The translations under genes and the position numbers were made by a program. A stretch of 64,000 nt of DNA from Sorangium aterium (GTDB lineage: Bacteria > Myxococcota_A > Polyangia > Polyangiales > Polyangiaceae). Below, piece by piece: positions 31,824 through 40,818 of the stretch; positions within the stretch are counted from its first letter, which is position 1; every line of letters starts with the position of its first letter. The DNA is taken from assembly GCF_028368935.1 (NCBI RefSeq), contig NZ_JAQNDK010000002.1, forward strand, positions 2,170,001-2,234,000, written 5' to 3'. Under the pieces are notes generated by a model that made no database searches, was not told the origin of the DNA, and saw nothing but the letters and a program-made list of their open reading frames with translations.

Positions 31824-32969
31824 GTGCGATTTCCCGCTGCAGCCTTCCTCCTCGTGGTCGCCTCCCTCCTTCCCGTGGTGCTCGTCCCCTTCCGTGCACA
31901 CGCCCAGGCTTCCGGGACGAAGGTCAGTCAGCAAATACAGCAACTCTTTAATCAAGCCGTCGCAGAAATGGAGGCCGGCCAATTCCAGGCGGCCTGTCCG
32001 AAGCTGGAACACGTAGTCGAGTATCAACCGGACGGATTCGGCGCCCGTTTGGCGCTCGCGGAATGCTACGAAGGCATGGGTGACTTCCCACGTGCGTGGC
32101 AGACGTGTTTTGACACCAAGCTCGCGGCATTAAAGGCAAAGAACGGCAAACGGGCACAGGATGCGGAGCGTTGTATGGTCGACCTCGATCCGAAGGTCGC
32201 GAAGATCGTATTGAACGTGTCCGATGACGTCCGTTCCTCGCCCGATCTGGAGATCGCGCTCGACGGCGCTCGCGTGGAACTTTCGCGCTGGGGAGCACCG
32301 ATGGCCGTCGCGCGCGGGGAGCACGTCGTGGTGGCGACAGCACGAGGAAGGCTGCCGTGGCGTAAAAGCATCACGCTACAGTCAGGTGGTAGCCCACAGC
32401 CGATCGATGTGGACGCTCCGACGACTGGTTCGTCCGCAAGCTCCGGGAGTAATGCCGGTGGATCGCCAGCGAGCACCGGCGCTGGTGCTTCAGGAGTGCC
32501 GCCGCCGAACTCGCGAGCAGGGACGGCTCAGGAAGGGACCGCTTCTGCGAGCGCTGCGCAGCCGGGCGTATCGCCACCGGGCACGGCGCGCCAGGGCGTG
32601 GCGCAGCAAGGTAAGAGCCAGGGGATGGTTACTCAGAGCGCGGCACAGCCGGCCACTCCGTTGACCAAGCGGGTAGGCGTCACGGCTCGTCATAATGAGG
32701 ACGGAATTCAATCGCGTCAGCGTGCACTGGGCACCATTGCCTTGGGCTTCGGGGGTGCAGGCGCTTTCGTGGGGACGGTACTCGGCACGATCTCGCTCAG
32801 GGTGGAAGACAAGGGGAACGCGCTAGGCACCGCATCGCTTATCACCTTGGCGACCAGCGGGGTACTGTTGGCAACTGGTGGTGTTCTGGTCCTCGCGACC
32901 GGTCCCAGCGGCTCGAGCGCCAACATCTTGCTCAACCCGCAGGGCGTCTCGGCGCAGCTGAGGTGGTGA
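31824..32969 (+). CDS. Exported TPR-like protein with C-terminal membrane helices
   Basis: 381 aa, GTG start. Signal peptide with a strong hydrophobic core ends at AHA-QA. Residues about 35-105 form TPR-like helices (FNQAVAEMEAGQFQAACPKL, ALAECYEGMGDFPRAW), followed by a beta-rich PEGA-like portion (LEIALDGARVELSRWGAPMA). A Ser/Gly/Gln-rich linker leads to two hydrophobic segments near residues 295-365. This organisation is common in Polyangiales next to Ser/Thr kinase genes, as here (kinase 188 bp downstream). Codons are less GC-biased than in neighbouring genes. Role unknown, probably envelope. Confidence 0.75.
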   Translation: MRFPAAAFLLVVASLLPVVLVPFRAHAQASGTKVSQQIQQLFNQAVAEMEAGQFQAACPKLEHVVEYQPDGFGARLALAECYEGMGDFPRAWQTCFDTKLAALKAKNGKRAQDAERCMVDLDPKVAKIVLNVSDDVRSSPDLEIALDGARVELSRWGAPMAVARGEHVVVATARGRLPWRKSITLQSGGSPQPIDVDAPTTGSSASSGSNAGGSPASTGAGASGVPPPNSRAGTAQEGTASASAAQPGVSPPGTARQGVAQQGKSQGMVTQSAAQPATPLTKRVGVTARHNEDGIQSRQRALGTIALGFGGAGAFVGTVLGTISLRVEDKGNALGTASLITLATSGVLLATGGVLVLATGPSGSSANILLNPQGVSAQLRW

Positions 32970-33157
32970 CCGATGCTCCACGTCGGCTGCTGTCTCTCAT
33001 CACGAACCGCTGCGCTGCTGCAGTCGCACATCGACTCGGCCGCGCTTGGATCTCGGCTGTCTCTATCTCCATCGCACGTGCCCTGCATGCCACGGGTCGA
33101 TGACTCAGGACAGGGCGCTGCTTGTACCGGCTGAACATCGTGTCTCCTGGAGCACCT

Positions 33158-34663
33158 ATGGAGCCTTCGCACTTCTCCGTCCTGCATCCCGGCGCCCTCT
33201 TCTGCGGAAGATATGAGGTTGTCCGTTGCATCAAGGCCGGCGCGATGGGCGCGGTCTACGAGGTGCTGGACACCGTCACGCACAGCCGCAGGGCCCTCAA
33301 GGTGATGCTCCCCGGTATCGTCGACGATCCCGACCTGCGCGTCCGCTTCGCTCAGGAAGCCAAGATCACAGGCGGCGTGGAGAGTGACCACATCGTCCGG
33401 GTCTCCGACGCCGGCATCGATGCATCTTCCAGGATGCCCTTTCTCGTGATGGACCTGCTTCGCGGCGAGGAATTGGGCAGCATGCTGAGGCGACGCGGAC
33501 CGCTTCCGCCGGCGGAGGTGGTAACCTACCTCTTCCAGGTTGCGCTCGCCCTCGAGAAGACCCACGCAGCGGGCATCGTGCACCGCGACCTCAAGCCGGA
33601 GAATCTGTTCGTTACGTCGCGCGACGACGGAACGCCTTGCATCAAGATCCTTGATTTCGGCATCGCCAAGGTGGCGGCACAGAGCAGCCAGGCCAAGGGA
33701 ACCGTGCCTATCGGGACACCGCTCTATATGTCTCCTGAGCAGATCCGCGGAGATGGTGACATCGGACCGCGTGCCGACCTGTATGCGCTCGGTCACATCG
33801 CACACGCGGTCCTCTCCGGGGAAGCCTACTGGACGGCGGAGATGAAAGCGGCGCCTTCCATCTTCCCCGTATTATCAAAAATTCTTGCTGGGCCGCTCGA
33901 ACCGCCGAGCGTGCGCTCGGCGTGGCGCGGCGTGCTCCTGCCCCCGGCCTTTGACGCCTGGTTCCTCCGCGCCACGGCTCTGCGCCCCGAGCACCGGTTC
34001 GAGGGGGCCCGTGCCGCGGTCGGCGCTCTCGTCGAAGCGCTGGGGCTGTCGAGCCCACGCGCCAGTCTGCCGTCGCATCCTCGGTTGCTTCCCGAGACGG
34101 CGATCCCGATCGAGGGCGCCGGAGCTCAGGCAGTCCAGGCACAGGATCCTGTGAAAAGCCAGGGGAGTGGTCCGCAGGCTCCGCCTGGCAATGCGACTGG
34201 CGCTCCCACCACGCACACCACACGTGTCTGGAGGCGGCGGCGTCGCGGACTGCTACCCTTGGCGGTCGCGCCTCTCGGGCTGCTCCTCCTCGGTCTCCTC
34301 GGCTTCATGCTATGGCGCATGACCCCTGCGCATGACGAGAGCCGGGTGGTCGATGCATCGTTTCATGAGGCTGACGGCGCCTCGAGCGCTCAAGCGGTTG
34401 CAGAATCTGCAAGCACCTCATCGCCCTCGGCTCCTCCGGCACCGTCTTCACGCGTCCCGGAGCCTCTCCCCATAGCAACCGCGGCCGCCGGTCCTCCGCC
34501 AGTTCCCTCGAACGCTGCGAAACCCTCCGCTGCATCGGCCGCAGCACCATCCAGAACAACCTCTGCGCCTGCGGCAGCACAGAGCAACGCTCCACGGCCG
34601 AAACCTGCGCCTACGCCCGCGCCATCAGCGACGGCTGTGCGCAAACAGAGGAGTATCTTCTAG
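33158..34663 (+). CDS. Membrane-anchored Ser/Thr protein kinase
   Basis: 501 aa from ATG 33158 (GGAG nearby upstream). Hanks-type kinase with glycine loop KAGAMGAVYEV, Lys in ALKVM, HRDLKPENLF, DFGIAKV, GTPLYMSPEQI and DLYALGHI, so catalytically complete. After about residue 320 comes a Pro/Gln-rich linker, an Arg cluster and one transmembrane helix near residues 365-388, then an Ala/Pro/Ser-rich extracytoplasmic tail of about 110 residues. The layout is that of PknB-like myxobacterial kinases sensing an envelope signal. It probably works with the exported TPR protein encoded just upstream (inference). Confidence 0.92.
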   Translation: MEPSHFSVLHPGALFCGRYEVVRCIKAGAMGAVYEVLDTVTHSRRALKVMLPGIVDDPDLRVRFAQEAKITGGVESDHIVRVSDAGIDASSRMPFLVMDLLRGEELGSMLRRRGPLPPAEVVTYLFQVALALEKTHAAGIVHRDLKPENLFVTSRDDGTPCIKILDFGIAKVAAQSSQAKGTVPIGTPLYMSPEQIRGDGDIGPRADLYALGHIAHAVLSGEAYWTAEMKAAPSIFPVLSKILAGPLEPPSVRSAWRGVLLPPAFDAWFLRATALRPEHRFEGARAAVGALVEALGLSSPRASLPSHPRLLPETAIPIEGAGAQAVQAQDPVKSQGSGPQAPPGNATGAPTTHTTRVWRRRRRGLLPLAVAPLGLLLLGLLGFMLWRMTPAHDESRVVDASFHEADGASSAQAVAESASTSSPSAPPAPSSRVPEPLPIATAAAGPPPVPSNAAKPSAASAAAPSRTTSAPAAAQSNAPRPKPAPTPAPSATAVRKQRSIF

Positions 34664-34805
34664 CTCCGTAGAATGGCTGTCTGATGAGAGGGACAGGGGG
34701 ACCGCCGAGACGCCACGAGAAAAAACTCCCGGTTTCAGATGGCGTCCTTGACGTGCTGGCGTTTCTTGATTCGGTCCGCTGTCTCCCACGGGCTGAGCGC
34801 CTCCC

Positions 34806-37800
34806 TCAGCGACCCTTCCCGGCCCCCAGGCTCTCCAGCGCCTGCTCCGCGTCGCGCCGGTAGGCGTTGTCGGTCGGCGCCGTCTCCAGGAAGCGCTCGT
34901 AGTGGTGGATGGCCCTCTCGCGGTTGTTCGTCGCGCGGAGCGCCTCGGCGAGGAGGAAGTGCGCGTCGAACAGCCACGGCGGGGTCGAGCGGTCCGGCGC
35001 CTCGCCCAGGGTGACCGCCTGCTCCATCTCGCTCGCGGTCCCGGCCCGGTTGCCGCGCGACGCGTAGATCTTGCCGAGGCGGTAGTGCCACTCGGGGACC
35101 TTGTCGTTGGCCGCGATCGCCTTGCGCCACGCCTCCTCCGCCGCCGCCCAGTTGCCCTGATCCTGGTAGCAGAGCGCCATCGTGGCGTAGGCCTCGTAGC
35201 GGGACGGCCGCTTCTCCAGCGCGATCTTCAGATCCGCCAGCGCGTCCCGGCTCGCCCCCTGCTTCTGCAGCAGCACGCCGCGCTGCCAGTACGCGTCGCC
35301 GAGCTCCGCGTCGAGCTCCAGCGCGCGCCTCAGCGCCATCTCCGCGCGCGCGGTCTGGGCCGTCTCGTTGGCGCCCCAGCCGACGTACAGGTGGTACTCG
35401 GCGCGGTTCGGGTCGAGCTCCGCGGCGCGCTCCAGGAAGCGCAGCGCCTCGGCCATGTTCGTGCCGCGCACGAGGAGCGCGCGGCCGAGGAAGTGGTTCG
35501 CCTCGGCGGAGTTCGCGCGATCCTTGAGCACGTCGCGCAGGATCGGCTCCGCCTGGCTCGCGTGGCCCGCCATGACCTGGGTCGAGCCGACGCGCAGCTT
35601 CAGGTCGATGTCGTTCGGCGCCTTGCGGAGCGCGTCGGCGTACATCTCCAGCGCGCGCTCGCTCTGGCCGGTCTCCTCGAACAGGAGCCCGCGCTCGAGC
35701 GCGAGGCCCGGGTAGTCCTTGTCGGCCGCCGTGACCTTGTCGAAGACCTTCGCGGCGTCCTCGAACCGGCGCAGGCGACGGTACGCCACGCCCAGCTTGA
35801 ACTGGCTGCCGAGGTCGTCCTCCTTCGCGAGCGCGAGCTCGAGCTCCTGCCGGGCTTCGTCGTAGCGTCCGGTCTGGAGCGCGACCTCCGCCTTGGCCTT
35901 GTGCAGCGCGGGCAGGTCCGGGAACTTCGCCGTCGCCTCCGACAGCTTCTCCGCCGCCGCCTCGTTGCGGCCCATGCTGGACAGGAGCGACGCCAGCGCC
36001 ACGTAAGCGTCGACGACCTCCGGGAGGTTCTCGGTCGACTTCACGGCGTCGAGGTACGCCTGCTCCGCGTCCTTCTTGTTGCCGAGCGCGAGCTCGGTGC
36101 GCCCGAGCCAGTAAGCGACCTGCGGGGCCGCCGCGTGGGTCTTCTGCAGCTCCTTCAGGAGGTCCTTCGCCTCCTTCATGCGCTCCTGCGCCAGCCAGGT
36201 CTTCGCCTTGCCGAGCTGCGCGGCGAGGTTCTTGTCGTCGGCGCGGGCCGCGGCCTCGAAGCGCGCCTGCGCCTCGGAGTAGCGGCCCGACCGGTAGAGG
36301 ACCTCGCCGTTGCCGATCAGGGCGCGCACCGCCTGCGGGTCGAGCTTCACCGCGGCGGCGAACGCCTGCTCTGCCGCGCTCATGCGCGACTTCGCAAGGT
36401 GGATGGCGCCGAGCAGCGTGTACGCGTCGACGATCTCGGGGTCGCTCGCGGCGGCCCGGATCGGGCCGTCGCCGGTGACCTTGCCGAGCAGATCGAGCGC
36501 CTCCTGCTCGCGGCCCGGGGTCTGCCAGAGGAGCGACGCGATCAGGGTGCGGGCCCCGACGTGGTCGGGTGAGGCCTCGAGCGCGCCTCGGGCGCTCGCC
36601 TCGGCCCCCGCGGCGTCCCCGGCGAGGAGCTGCGCCCGGGCCAGGCCGTAGAGCGTGCGCGCGCTCTTCTGGATGCCGCTCGCGTGCTGCCACGCCGCGA
36701 TCGCCTTGGGGGCGTCCTTGGCGGCGAGCTCGATCTCGGCAGCGAGGACGGCGAGGTCGATGTCGTCCTTGAGCTGCGCGGCGAGCGCCTGCGCGGCCTG
36801 CCGCGCGCGCGGGAGCTCGCCGCTGGCCGCGGCCTGCGCCGCGGCGGCCAGGGAGAGCAGGTCGCTCGGATGGGAGCTCGCGAGCGTGAGCATCTCCTTG
36901 CCGAAGGCGTCGTCGACGGTCCGGTGCCCGAAGCGGATGCTCCGCGCGAAGGCGATGTACGCGGCGTAGGCCATGGTCGGCCGGTGGCGCGGCGCATTGC
37001 CGCGCGCGGCGTTGGCGTCGTTCAGCGCTCCGTTGGCGGCCGACGCGGTGTCCTTGCCGAAGGCCGCCTGGGTCCGCTGGCGGAGCTCGGCGAGCGCCCC
37101 TTCGTGCGCGAAGGCGTTGAGCCGGTCGCTGATGAGGTTCACGCCGAAGGCGCCGACGTCCGGAACGAGCGCCAGCGCGCCGCCGCTGACGGCGGCGACA
37201 GCGAGCGCCGCCACGACGTAGCGCTTGATCTTCGACTTTTGCGGCGGTGCTTCCGTGGTCGCCGCGGGCTTCGCGACCTGCGCCTCGGGACCGGCGCTCA
37301 GGTCGCCGATCTCGGTGCCCGCGCCGGTGAGGTCGACCTCGTCCCCGACGCTGGGGTGCGGCTCGCTGAGCTCGATGCCCCGATCGTCGGCGTCCGCGGG
37401 CGATTGCGTGAAGTTCCCGGAGCGGTCGGACGGATCGTAAGGGGCGGGCGCGGCGCCGGGGACGAGCTGCGTGACGCTCTCGCCGAGCGCGATCTCGTCG
37501 CCGAAATCGGCGACGCCGAAGCCTGCGTTGGGCGAGGCGCCGAAGCTGGTGGTGGGCGCGGCGCGGACGTCGGAGGGCGGCGCGGCGCCGAAGCCGGTGG
37601 TGGGCGCGGCGCGGACGTCGGAGGGCGGCGCGGCGAGGAAGTCGGCGGGCGGCACGGCGCCGAAATCGACCGGCGGCATGGCGCTGCTGCTGGGCGGCTC
37701 GGGCGCTGCCTGCGGCGGGAGGGGGCGCGGCCCGGGCGCCTGGAATGCGGCGCCCACGCGAGAGTCGTCGTAGTCCGGCGGGGCCTCGTCAAAGAGCTCG

Positions 37801-39146
37801 GCGCCGACGATGGTCCCTGGTCCGGCAGGCGAGCCGGCACCGGTGGCCTTCGTGGGGAGGGCGGAGCCGGCGGTCTTCGTGGGGAGGGCGGAGCCGGCGG
37901 TCTTCGTGGGGAGGGCGGGGCCGGTGGCCTTCGTGGGGAAGCCCGCGGGGGCCGGGGCGGGGAAGCCCGCTTGGGCCGGGGCGGGGAAGCCCGCCTGGGC
38001 CGCGGCCGGGAGCCCGGCGCGAGCCGGCGAGGGAAGCTGCGCGGAAGCCGGCGTGGGCAGGCCCGTGTTCGAGAACGGAGCGGGCATGCCGATGACGGCC
38101 GGGGCCGAGCTCGGCAGATCGCCGGCGACGATGGGCAGGTCGCCCGAGGACGCCGAGGGCAGCTCGGAGTCGCCGTCGCCCTCGAGAGGCAGCTCGAGCT
38201 CGCCGAAGCCGAACGACATGGAGCCGCCGGTGGAGCGCGCCGGAGGAGCCGGGGGCGCGTCGTCGTCCAGGTCCCCGAAATCGTACTCCGGGGCCACGCG
38301 CGGGGGCGCGTCTGCCGCACCGCGGGTGCGCCCGCGCCCGAGCGGCTGCGTGGCGGCCCCGGCGTTTCGCGCGCCGAGCCCCGCGTCGCGCGCGCCGGGC
38401 CCCGAGGGGGCGCCCGGCGCCGACTCTCGCTCGCCGAACCCGAGGGTGCGCCGGCTGCTCGGAGGATGCGGCTCGACCCGCGCCGGCAGGTCGGCCCCGG
38501 AGAACGCGGTCGGCGTCGCCGGGGCGGTGCGGGACTCCGCGCGCGAGCGCGCCGGGAGCGCCGACGCCCCTGGCGCATTGCCGTAGACGACAGGCAGATC
38601 GTCCGGGTTGAGCCCCTGCACCTCGACGTCCGTCGGGCTCGGGAGCTCGACCATGAGGTCGATCTCGCCAAAGCCGCGCCGCTGCGGCACGGTCTTGGCG
38701 TTTCGCCGATCGGACGGCGCAGGGCGATCGGGGACGTCCGGCAGGCCGATCTCGCCGAAGACCTCCGGCCCCGGGGGCTCAGGAGGCGGCGCGGGCGCCG
38801 CGGGCGCCGCGCGGCGCGGCGGCGTCGGTACCGGCGCCGCCGCCGGCCCCGGGCGCCGTGGAGGCACGACGGCGGGGAATGCGACATCCTCCGGAGCCGC
38901 CACGGGCAGATCGGCGTCCTCGGGCCCCGCCGGGGCGCTCCGCTCCGAGAGCTGAAGACCTCCCGCCCCGGCCCGCGGCGGGGGGGTGGGCACAGGCGTC
39001 GGCGCAGGCGCTGCGCTCGCGCCCCCCTTGGTCACCAGCAGGCTCGTACCGCACTTCGGACAGCGCATCCTGAGCCCCGCAGGGGGGACACGCTTCTCGT
39101 CGACTTGGTACGGCGATTTGCACCCGTCGCACTCGACCTTGATCAT
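34806..39146 (-). CDS. Giant zinc-ribbon / single-TM / TPR protein
   Basis: 1446 aa from ATG 39146. N-terminal zinc ribbon of the MJ0042 type: CDGC, 17 residues of spacer region, CPKC (IKVECDGCKSPYQ, RMRCPKCGTSLL). Then about 600 residues of Pro/Ala-rich disordered sequence with acidic FGELELPLEGD-like patches and 8- and 9-residue repeats. A transmembrane helix (RYVVAALAVAAVSGGALALV) is followed by some 20 TPR units (e.g. AYTLLGAIHLAKSRMSAAEQ, LAKAKTWLAQERMKEAKDLL) to the C-terminus. The TPR half should be outside the cytoplasm and scaffold an envelope assembly. Start chosen because it precedes the zinc ribbon; upstream frame is Arg/Pro-rich noise. Confidence 0.82.
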   Translation of the reverse strand: MIKVECDGCKSPYQVDEKRVPPAGLRMRCPKCGTSLLVTKGGASAAPAPTPVPTPPPRAGAGGLQLSERSAPAGPEDADLPVAAPEDVAFPAVVPPRRPGPAAAPVPTPPRRAAPAAPAPPPEPPGPEVFGEIGLPDVPDRPAPSDRRNAKTVPQRRGFGEIDLMVELPSPTDVEVQGLNPDDLPVVYGNAPGASALPARSRAESRTAPATPTAFSGADLPARVEPHPPSSRRTLGFGERESAPGAPSGPGARDAGLGARNAGAATQPLGRGRTRGAADAPPRVAPEYDFGDLDDDAPPAPPARSTGGSMSFGFGELELPLEGDGDSELPSASSGDLPIVAGDLPSSAPAVIGMPAPFSNTGLPTPASAQLPSPARAGLPAAAQAGFPAPAQAGFPAPAPAGFPTKATGPALPTKTAGSALPTKTAGSALPTKATGAGSPAGPGTIVGAELFDEAPPDYDDSRVGAAFQAPGPRPLPPQAAPEPPSSSAMPPVDFGAVPPADFLAAPPSDVRAAPTTGFGAAPPSDVRAAPTTSFGASPNAGFGVADFGDEIALGESVTQLVPGAAPAPYDPSDRSGNFTQSPADADDRGIELSEPHPSVGDEVDLTGAGTEIGDLSAGPEAQVAKPAATTEAPPQKSKIKRYVVAALAVAAVSGGALALVPDVGAFGVNLISDRLNAFAHEGALAELRQRTQAAFGKDTASAANGALNDANAARGNAPRHRPTMAYAAYIAFARSIRFGHRTVDDAFGKEMLTLASSHPSDLLSLAAAAQAAASGELPRARQAAQALAAQLKDDIDLAVLAAEIELAAKDAPKAIAAWQHASGIQKSARTLYGLARAQLLAGDAAGAEASARGALEASPDHVGARTLIASLLWQTPGREQEALDLLGKVTGDGPIRAAASDPEIVDAYTLLGAIHLAKSRMSAAEQAFAAAVKLDPQAVRALIGNGEVLYRSGRYSEAQARFEAAARADDKNLAAQLGKAKTWLAQERMKEAKDLLKELQKTHAAAPQVAYWLGRTELALGNKKDAEQAYLDAVKSTENLPEVVDAYVALASLLSSMGRNEAAAEKLSEATAKFPDLPALHKAKAEVALQTGRYDEARQELELALAKEDDLGSQFKLGVAYRRLRRFEDAAKVFDKVTAADKDYPGLALERGLLFEETGQSERALEMYADALRKAPNDIDLKLRVGSTQVMAGHASQAEPILRDVLKDRANSAEANHFLGRALLVRGTNMAEALRFLERAAELDPNRAEYHLYVGWGANETAQTARAEMALRRALELDAELGDAYWQRGVLLQKQGASRDALADLKIALEKRPSRYEAYATMALCYQDQGNWAAAEEAWRKAIAANDKVPEWHYRLGKIYASRGNRAGTASEMEQAVTLGEAPDRSTPPWLFDAHFLLAEALRATNNRERAIHHYERFLETAPTDNAYRRDAEQALESLGAGKGR
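37848..38010. repeat. 27-bp and 24-bp in-frame repeats in the disordered linker
   Basis: Four 27-bp units with CTTCGTGGGGAGGGCGG cores start at 37848, 37875, 37902 and 37929 (encoding PTKTAGSAL-like 9-mers). Three 24-bp units with GGAAGCCCGC cores start at 37937, 37961 and 37985 (encoding 8-mers of FPAPAQAG type). Both periods are multiples of three, so length change keeps the frame. Confidence 0.85.
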
Positions 39147-39528
39147 GCTTCCCGACCCGATGCCGGCGCCGCGAGTGCCTTCGCAGGCGCCCCCACGCTC
39201 GTTCGGCCCGCGAAAGGCCGGGATGCCCCGACATCCGCTCTCCTTACTAGCAGGGGTTGTGGTCCTTGGATCGCCTCTTCTTCCGGCTGCCCTCAAATCG
39301 GCGACTTCCTCGGGCATATCGCGTGCTTGGTCCGGAAGCAGGAAGCGGACGGCAAGCGGACAGCACGCGGACGGCAAGCGGACAGCACGCGGACGAGGGG
39401 CGGCCGGGGACGGCGGGGGATGGAGGGACGCGGGGGCGGCGAGGGAGCAGCGACGCCGTCCGGCAGGCGGCGCGTCGCCATCGCGGCCTCGCCAAGCGTC
39501 CTCCACCTGTGCTAACGCGCTGCCGCCC
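39147..39528. other. Divergent 382-bp gap with a 22-bp duplication
   Basis: It separates the zinc-ribbon TPR gene (-) and the parvulin-like gene (+). It contains two identical 22-bp tandem units starting at 39347 and 39369 (GGACGGCAAGCGGACAGCAC + GC), with a third truncated copy at 39391. No gene or confident promoter was identified. Confidence 0.6.
39347..39390. repeat. Perfect 22-bp tandem duplication
   Basis: Units 39347-39368 and 39369-39390 are identical; the sequence continues with GGACGAGG, the start of a third unit. Related CGGACGGCA/CGGACAGCA half-units make it an 11-bp pseudo-repeat. It lies in a promoter-containing divergent region, so it may be regulatory. Confidence 0.8.
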
Positions 39529-40128
39529 ATGCAGCGCTCGACGGCGGTCATCTACACGCTCTTCTTCGCGGGCGCGCTGGCGTTCGTCATCACGAACGGC
39601 GGCTCGAAGGGGCGCGGCGCGGCCAGCGCGCCCGCCGACGCAGGCGCCGACGCCGTCGACGCCGCCGCCGCGCCTGCGACGACCGCGGCGGGCGACGGCG
39701 ACGCGGGGAGCGACGCCGGCGCAGAGGACATCGTCCAGGAGAGGGGCCCCGAGCCGGCGGGGCGATCCGACGCGGGCGTCACGCTCCTCTCGGGCGAGGC
39801 GCCGCCCTCGCTGCCGGCCGAGGCGCCGAAGAAGGTGCGCTTCGGCGTCGTGCTGATCCAGTACCGCGGCGCGCAGGGCGCGGCGCCGACCGCGCGCTCC
39901 AAGGACGCCGCGCTGGCGCTCGCCCGGGAGCTCGCCGAGGTGGCCAAGACGGACTTCAAGGCCGCCATCGAGAAGGGCGACAAGGGGTCGACCGACGACC
40001 TCGGCTACATCCCGCGCGGCGTGCTGGAGCCCGCGCCGGAGTACGAGCTGTTCAGCCTCCCCAAGGGGGGCGTGGGCGGCCCTGTCGACACGCCGCGCGG
40101 CTTTTGGATCGCGCGTCGGATCGAGTAA
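39529..40128 (+). CDS. Membrane-anchored parvulin-like (PpiC) peptidyl-prolyl isomerase domain protein
   Basis: 199 aa. One N-terminal hydrophobic helix (VIYTLFFAGALAFVI) acts as anchor or uncleaved signal, then an Ala/Asp-rich linker of about 75 residues. The C-terminal 100 residues follow the rotamase fold: FGVVLIQYRGAQGA, RSKDAALALARELAEVAK, DDLGYIPRGVL and VDTPRGFWIARRIE. The typical central His of parvulins near the first strand is not obvious, so activity is uncertain. It may be a periplasmic folding aid or a pseudo-isomerase. Confidence 0.7.
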   Translation: MQRSTAVIYTLFFAGALAFVITNGGSKGRGAASAPADAGADAVDAAAAPATTAAGDGDAGSDAGAEDIVQERGPEPAGRSDAGVTLLSGEAPPSLPAEAPKKVRFGVVLIQYRGAQGAAPTARSKDAALALARELAEVAKTDFKAAIEKGDKGSTDDLGYIPRGVLEPAPEYELFSLPKGGVGGPVDTPRGFWIARRIE

Positions 40129-40184
40129 GTAGAGCGTACCGCGCGCGGCGCGTCGCCGCGGACGCGAACGAGTGGAGATACCGC

Positions 40185-40481
40185 ATGGCGACGATCGACA
40201 TCCGCCGGCAGCACGCGCTCACCAAGGACGAGGCCAGGAAGCGCGCGGAAGAGCTTGCGCGGGGCATGGAAGACAAGCTCGGCATCCAGTGGCGATGGGA
40301 CGGCGACGTCATCCGGTTCGAGGCGCCGGGCGGCGCCGCGAAGGGGACGAAGGGCCTCGTGCGCGTCGAGGCGTCCGCTGTCCATGTCGAGATCGACCTC
40401 CCGTTCCTGCTGAAGGCGATGAAGGGCATGGTCGAGTCGAAGGTCAACGACAAGCTCGACGCCGTGCTGGGCAGGGCCTAG
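40185..40481 (+). CDS. Polyhydroxyalkanoic-acid-system family protein
   Basis: 98 aa from ATG 40185 with GGAG eleven bases upstream. IDIRRQHALTKDEARKRAEE, GIQWRWDGDVIRFEAPG, and DLPFLLKAMKGMVESKV fit the small PHA_gran_rgn family (about 90-100 aa, alpha-beta). Members occur near polyhydroxyalkanoate genes, but there are no PHA synthesis genes in this window, so the link to storage granules is by family name only. It follows the parvulin-like gene by 56 bp. Confidence 0.8.
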   Translation: MATIDIRRQHALTKDEARKRAEELARGMEDKLGIQWRWDGDVIRFEAPGGAAKGTKGLVRVEASAVHVEIDLPFLLKAMKGMVESKVNDKLDAVLGRA

Positions 40482-40818
40482 CTCGCGAGCGGGCGACCTC
40501 CTCCCCTCCCGCGCGCCGCGGGGCCCGCGAGCGCGCCCACCGTTCTTCGCTTTCCGGTGGTTCCGGCGGCACGCGGTCGACCAGCGCGCTCCGCGGATCT
40601 CCTCGCCGGGCGCGGGGCGCGCGCACATTCGTGTCCGCCGCTCGACCCACGGACGCGCGCGGCCTGGCGCTCGCCTGGGTGCTCGACCGCGCGCCCGACG
40701 CTGTTCGAGCCCGCTCCCTGCCCGGCGCGCTTTACTCCGTCAGGTTCGGTTCGCTACTCTCCGCCATCGTCATGCGGTGCGCACAGATGAGACCCCGTTC
40801 GGAGGCGTCGCGAGCGAG
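40482..40818. other. 337-bp gap before the giant TPR pair
   Basis: No gene was supported. The end holds a possible earlier GTG start (40777) for the TPR gene, in frame and 14 codons upstream of the ATG used, and GGAGG at 40801-40805. I saw no clear promoter hexamers or repeats. Confidence 0.5.
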
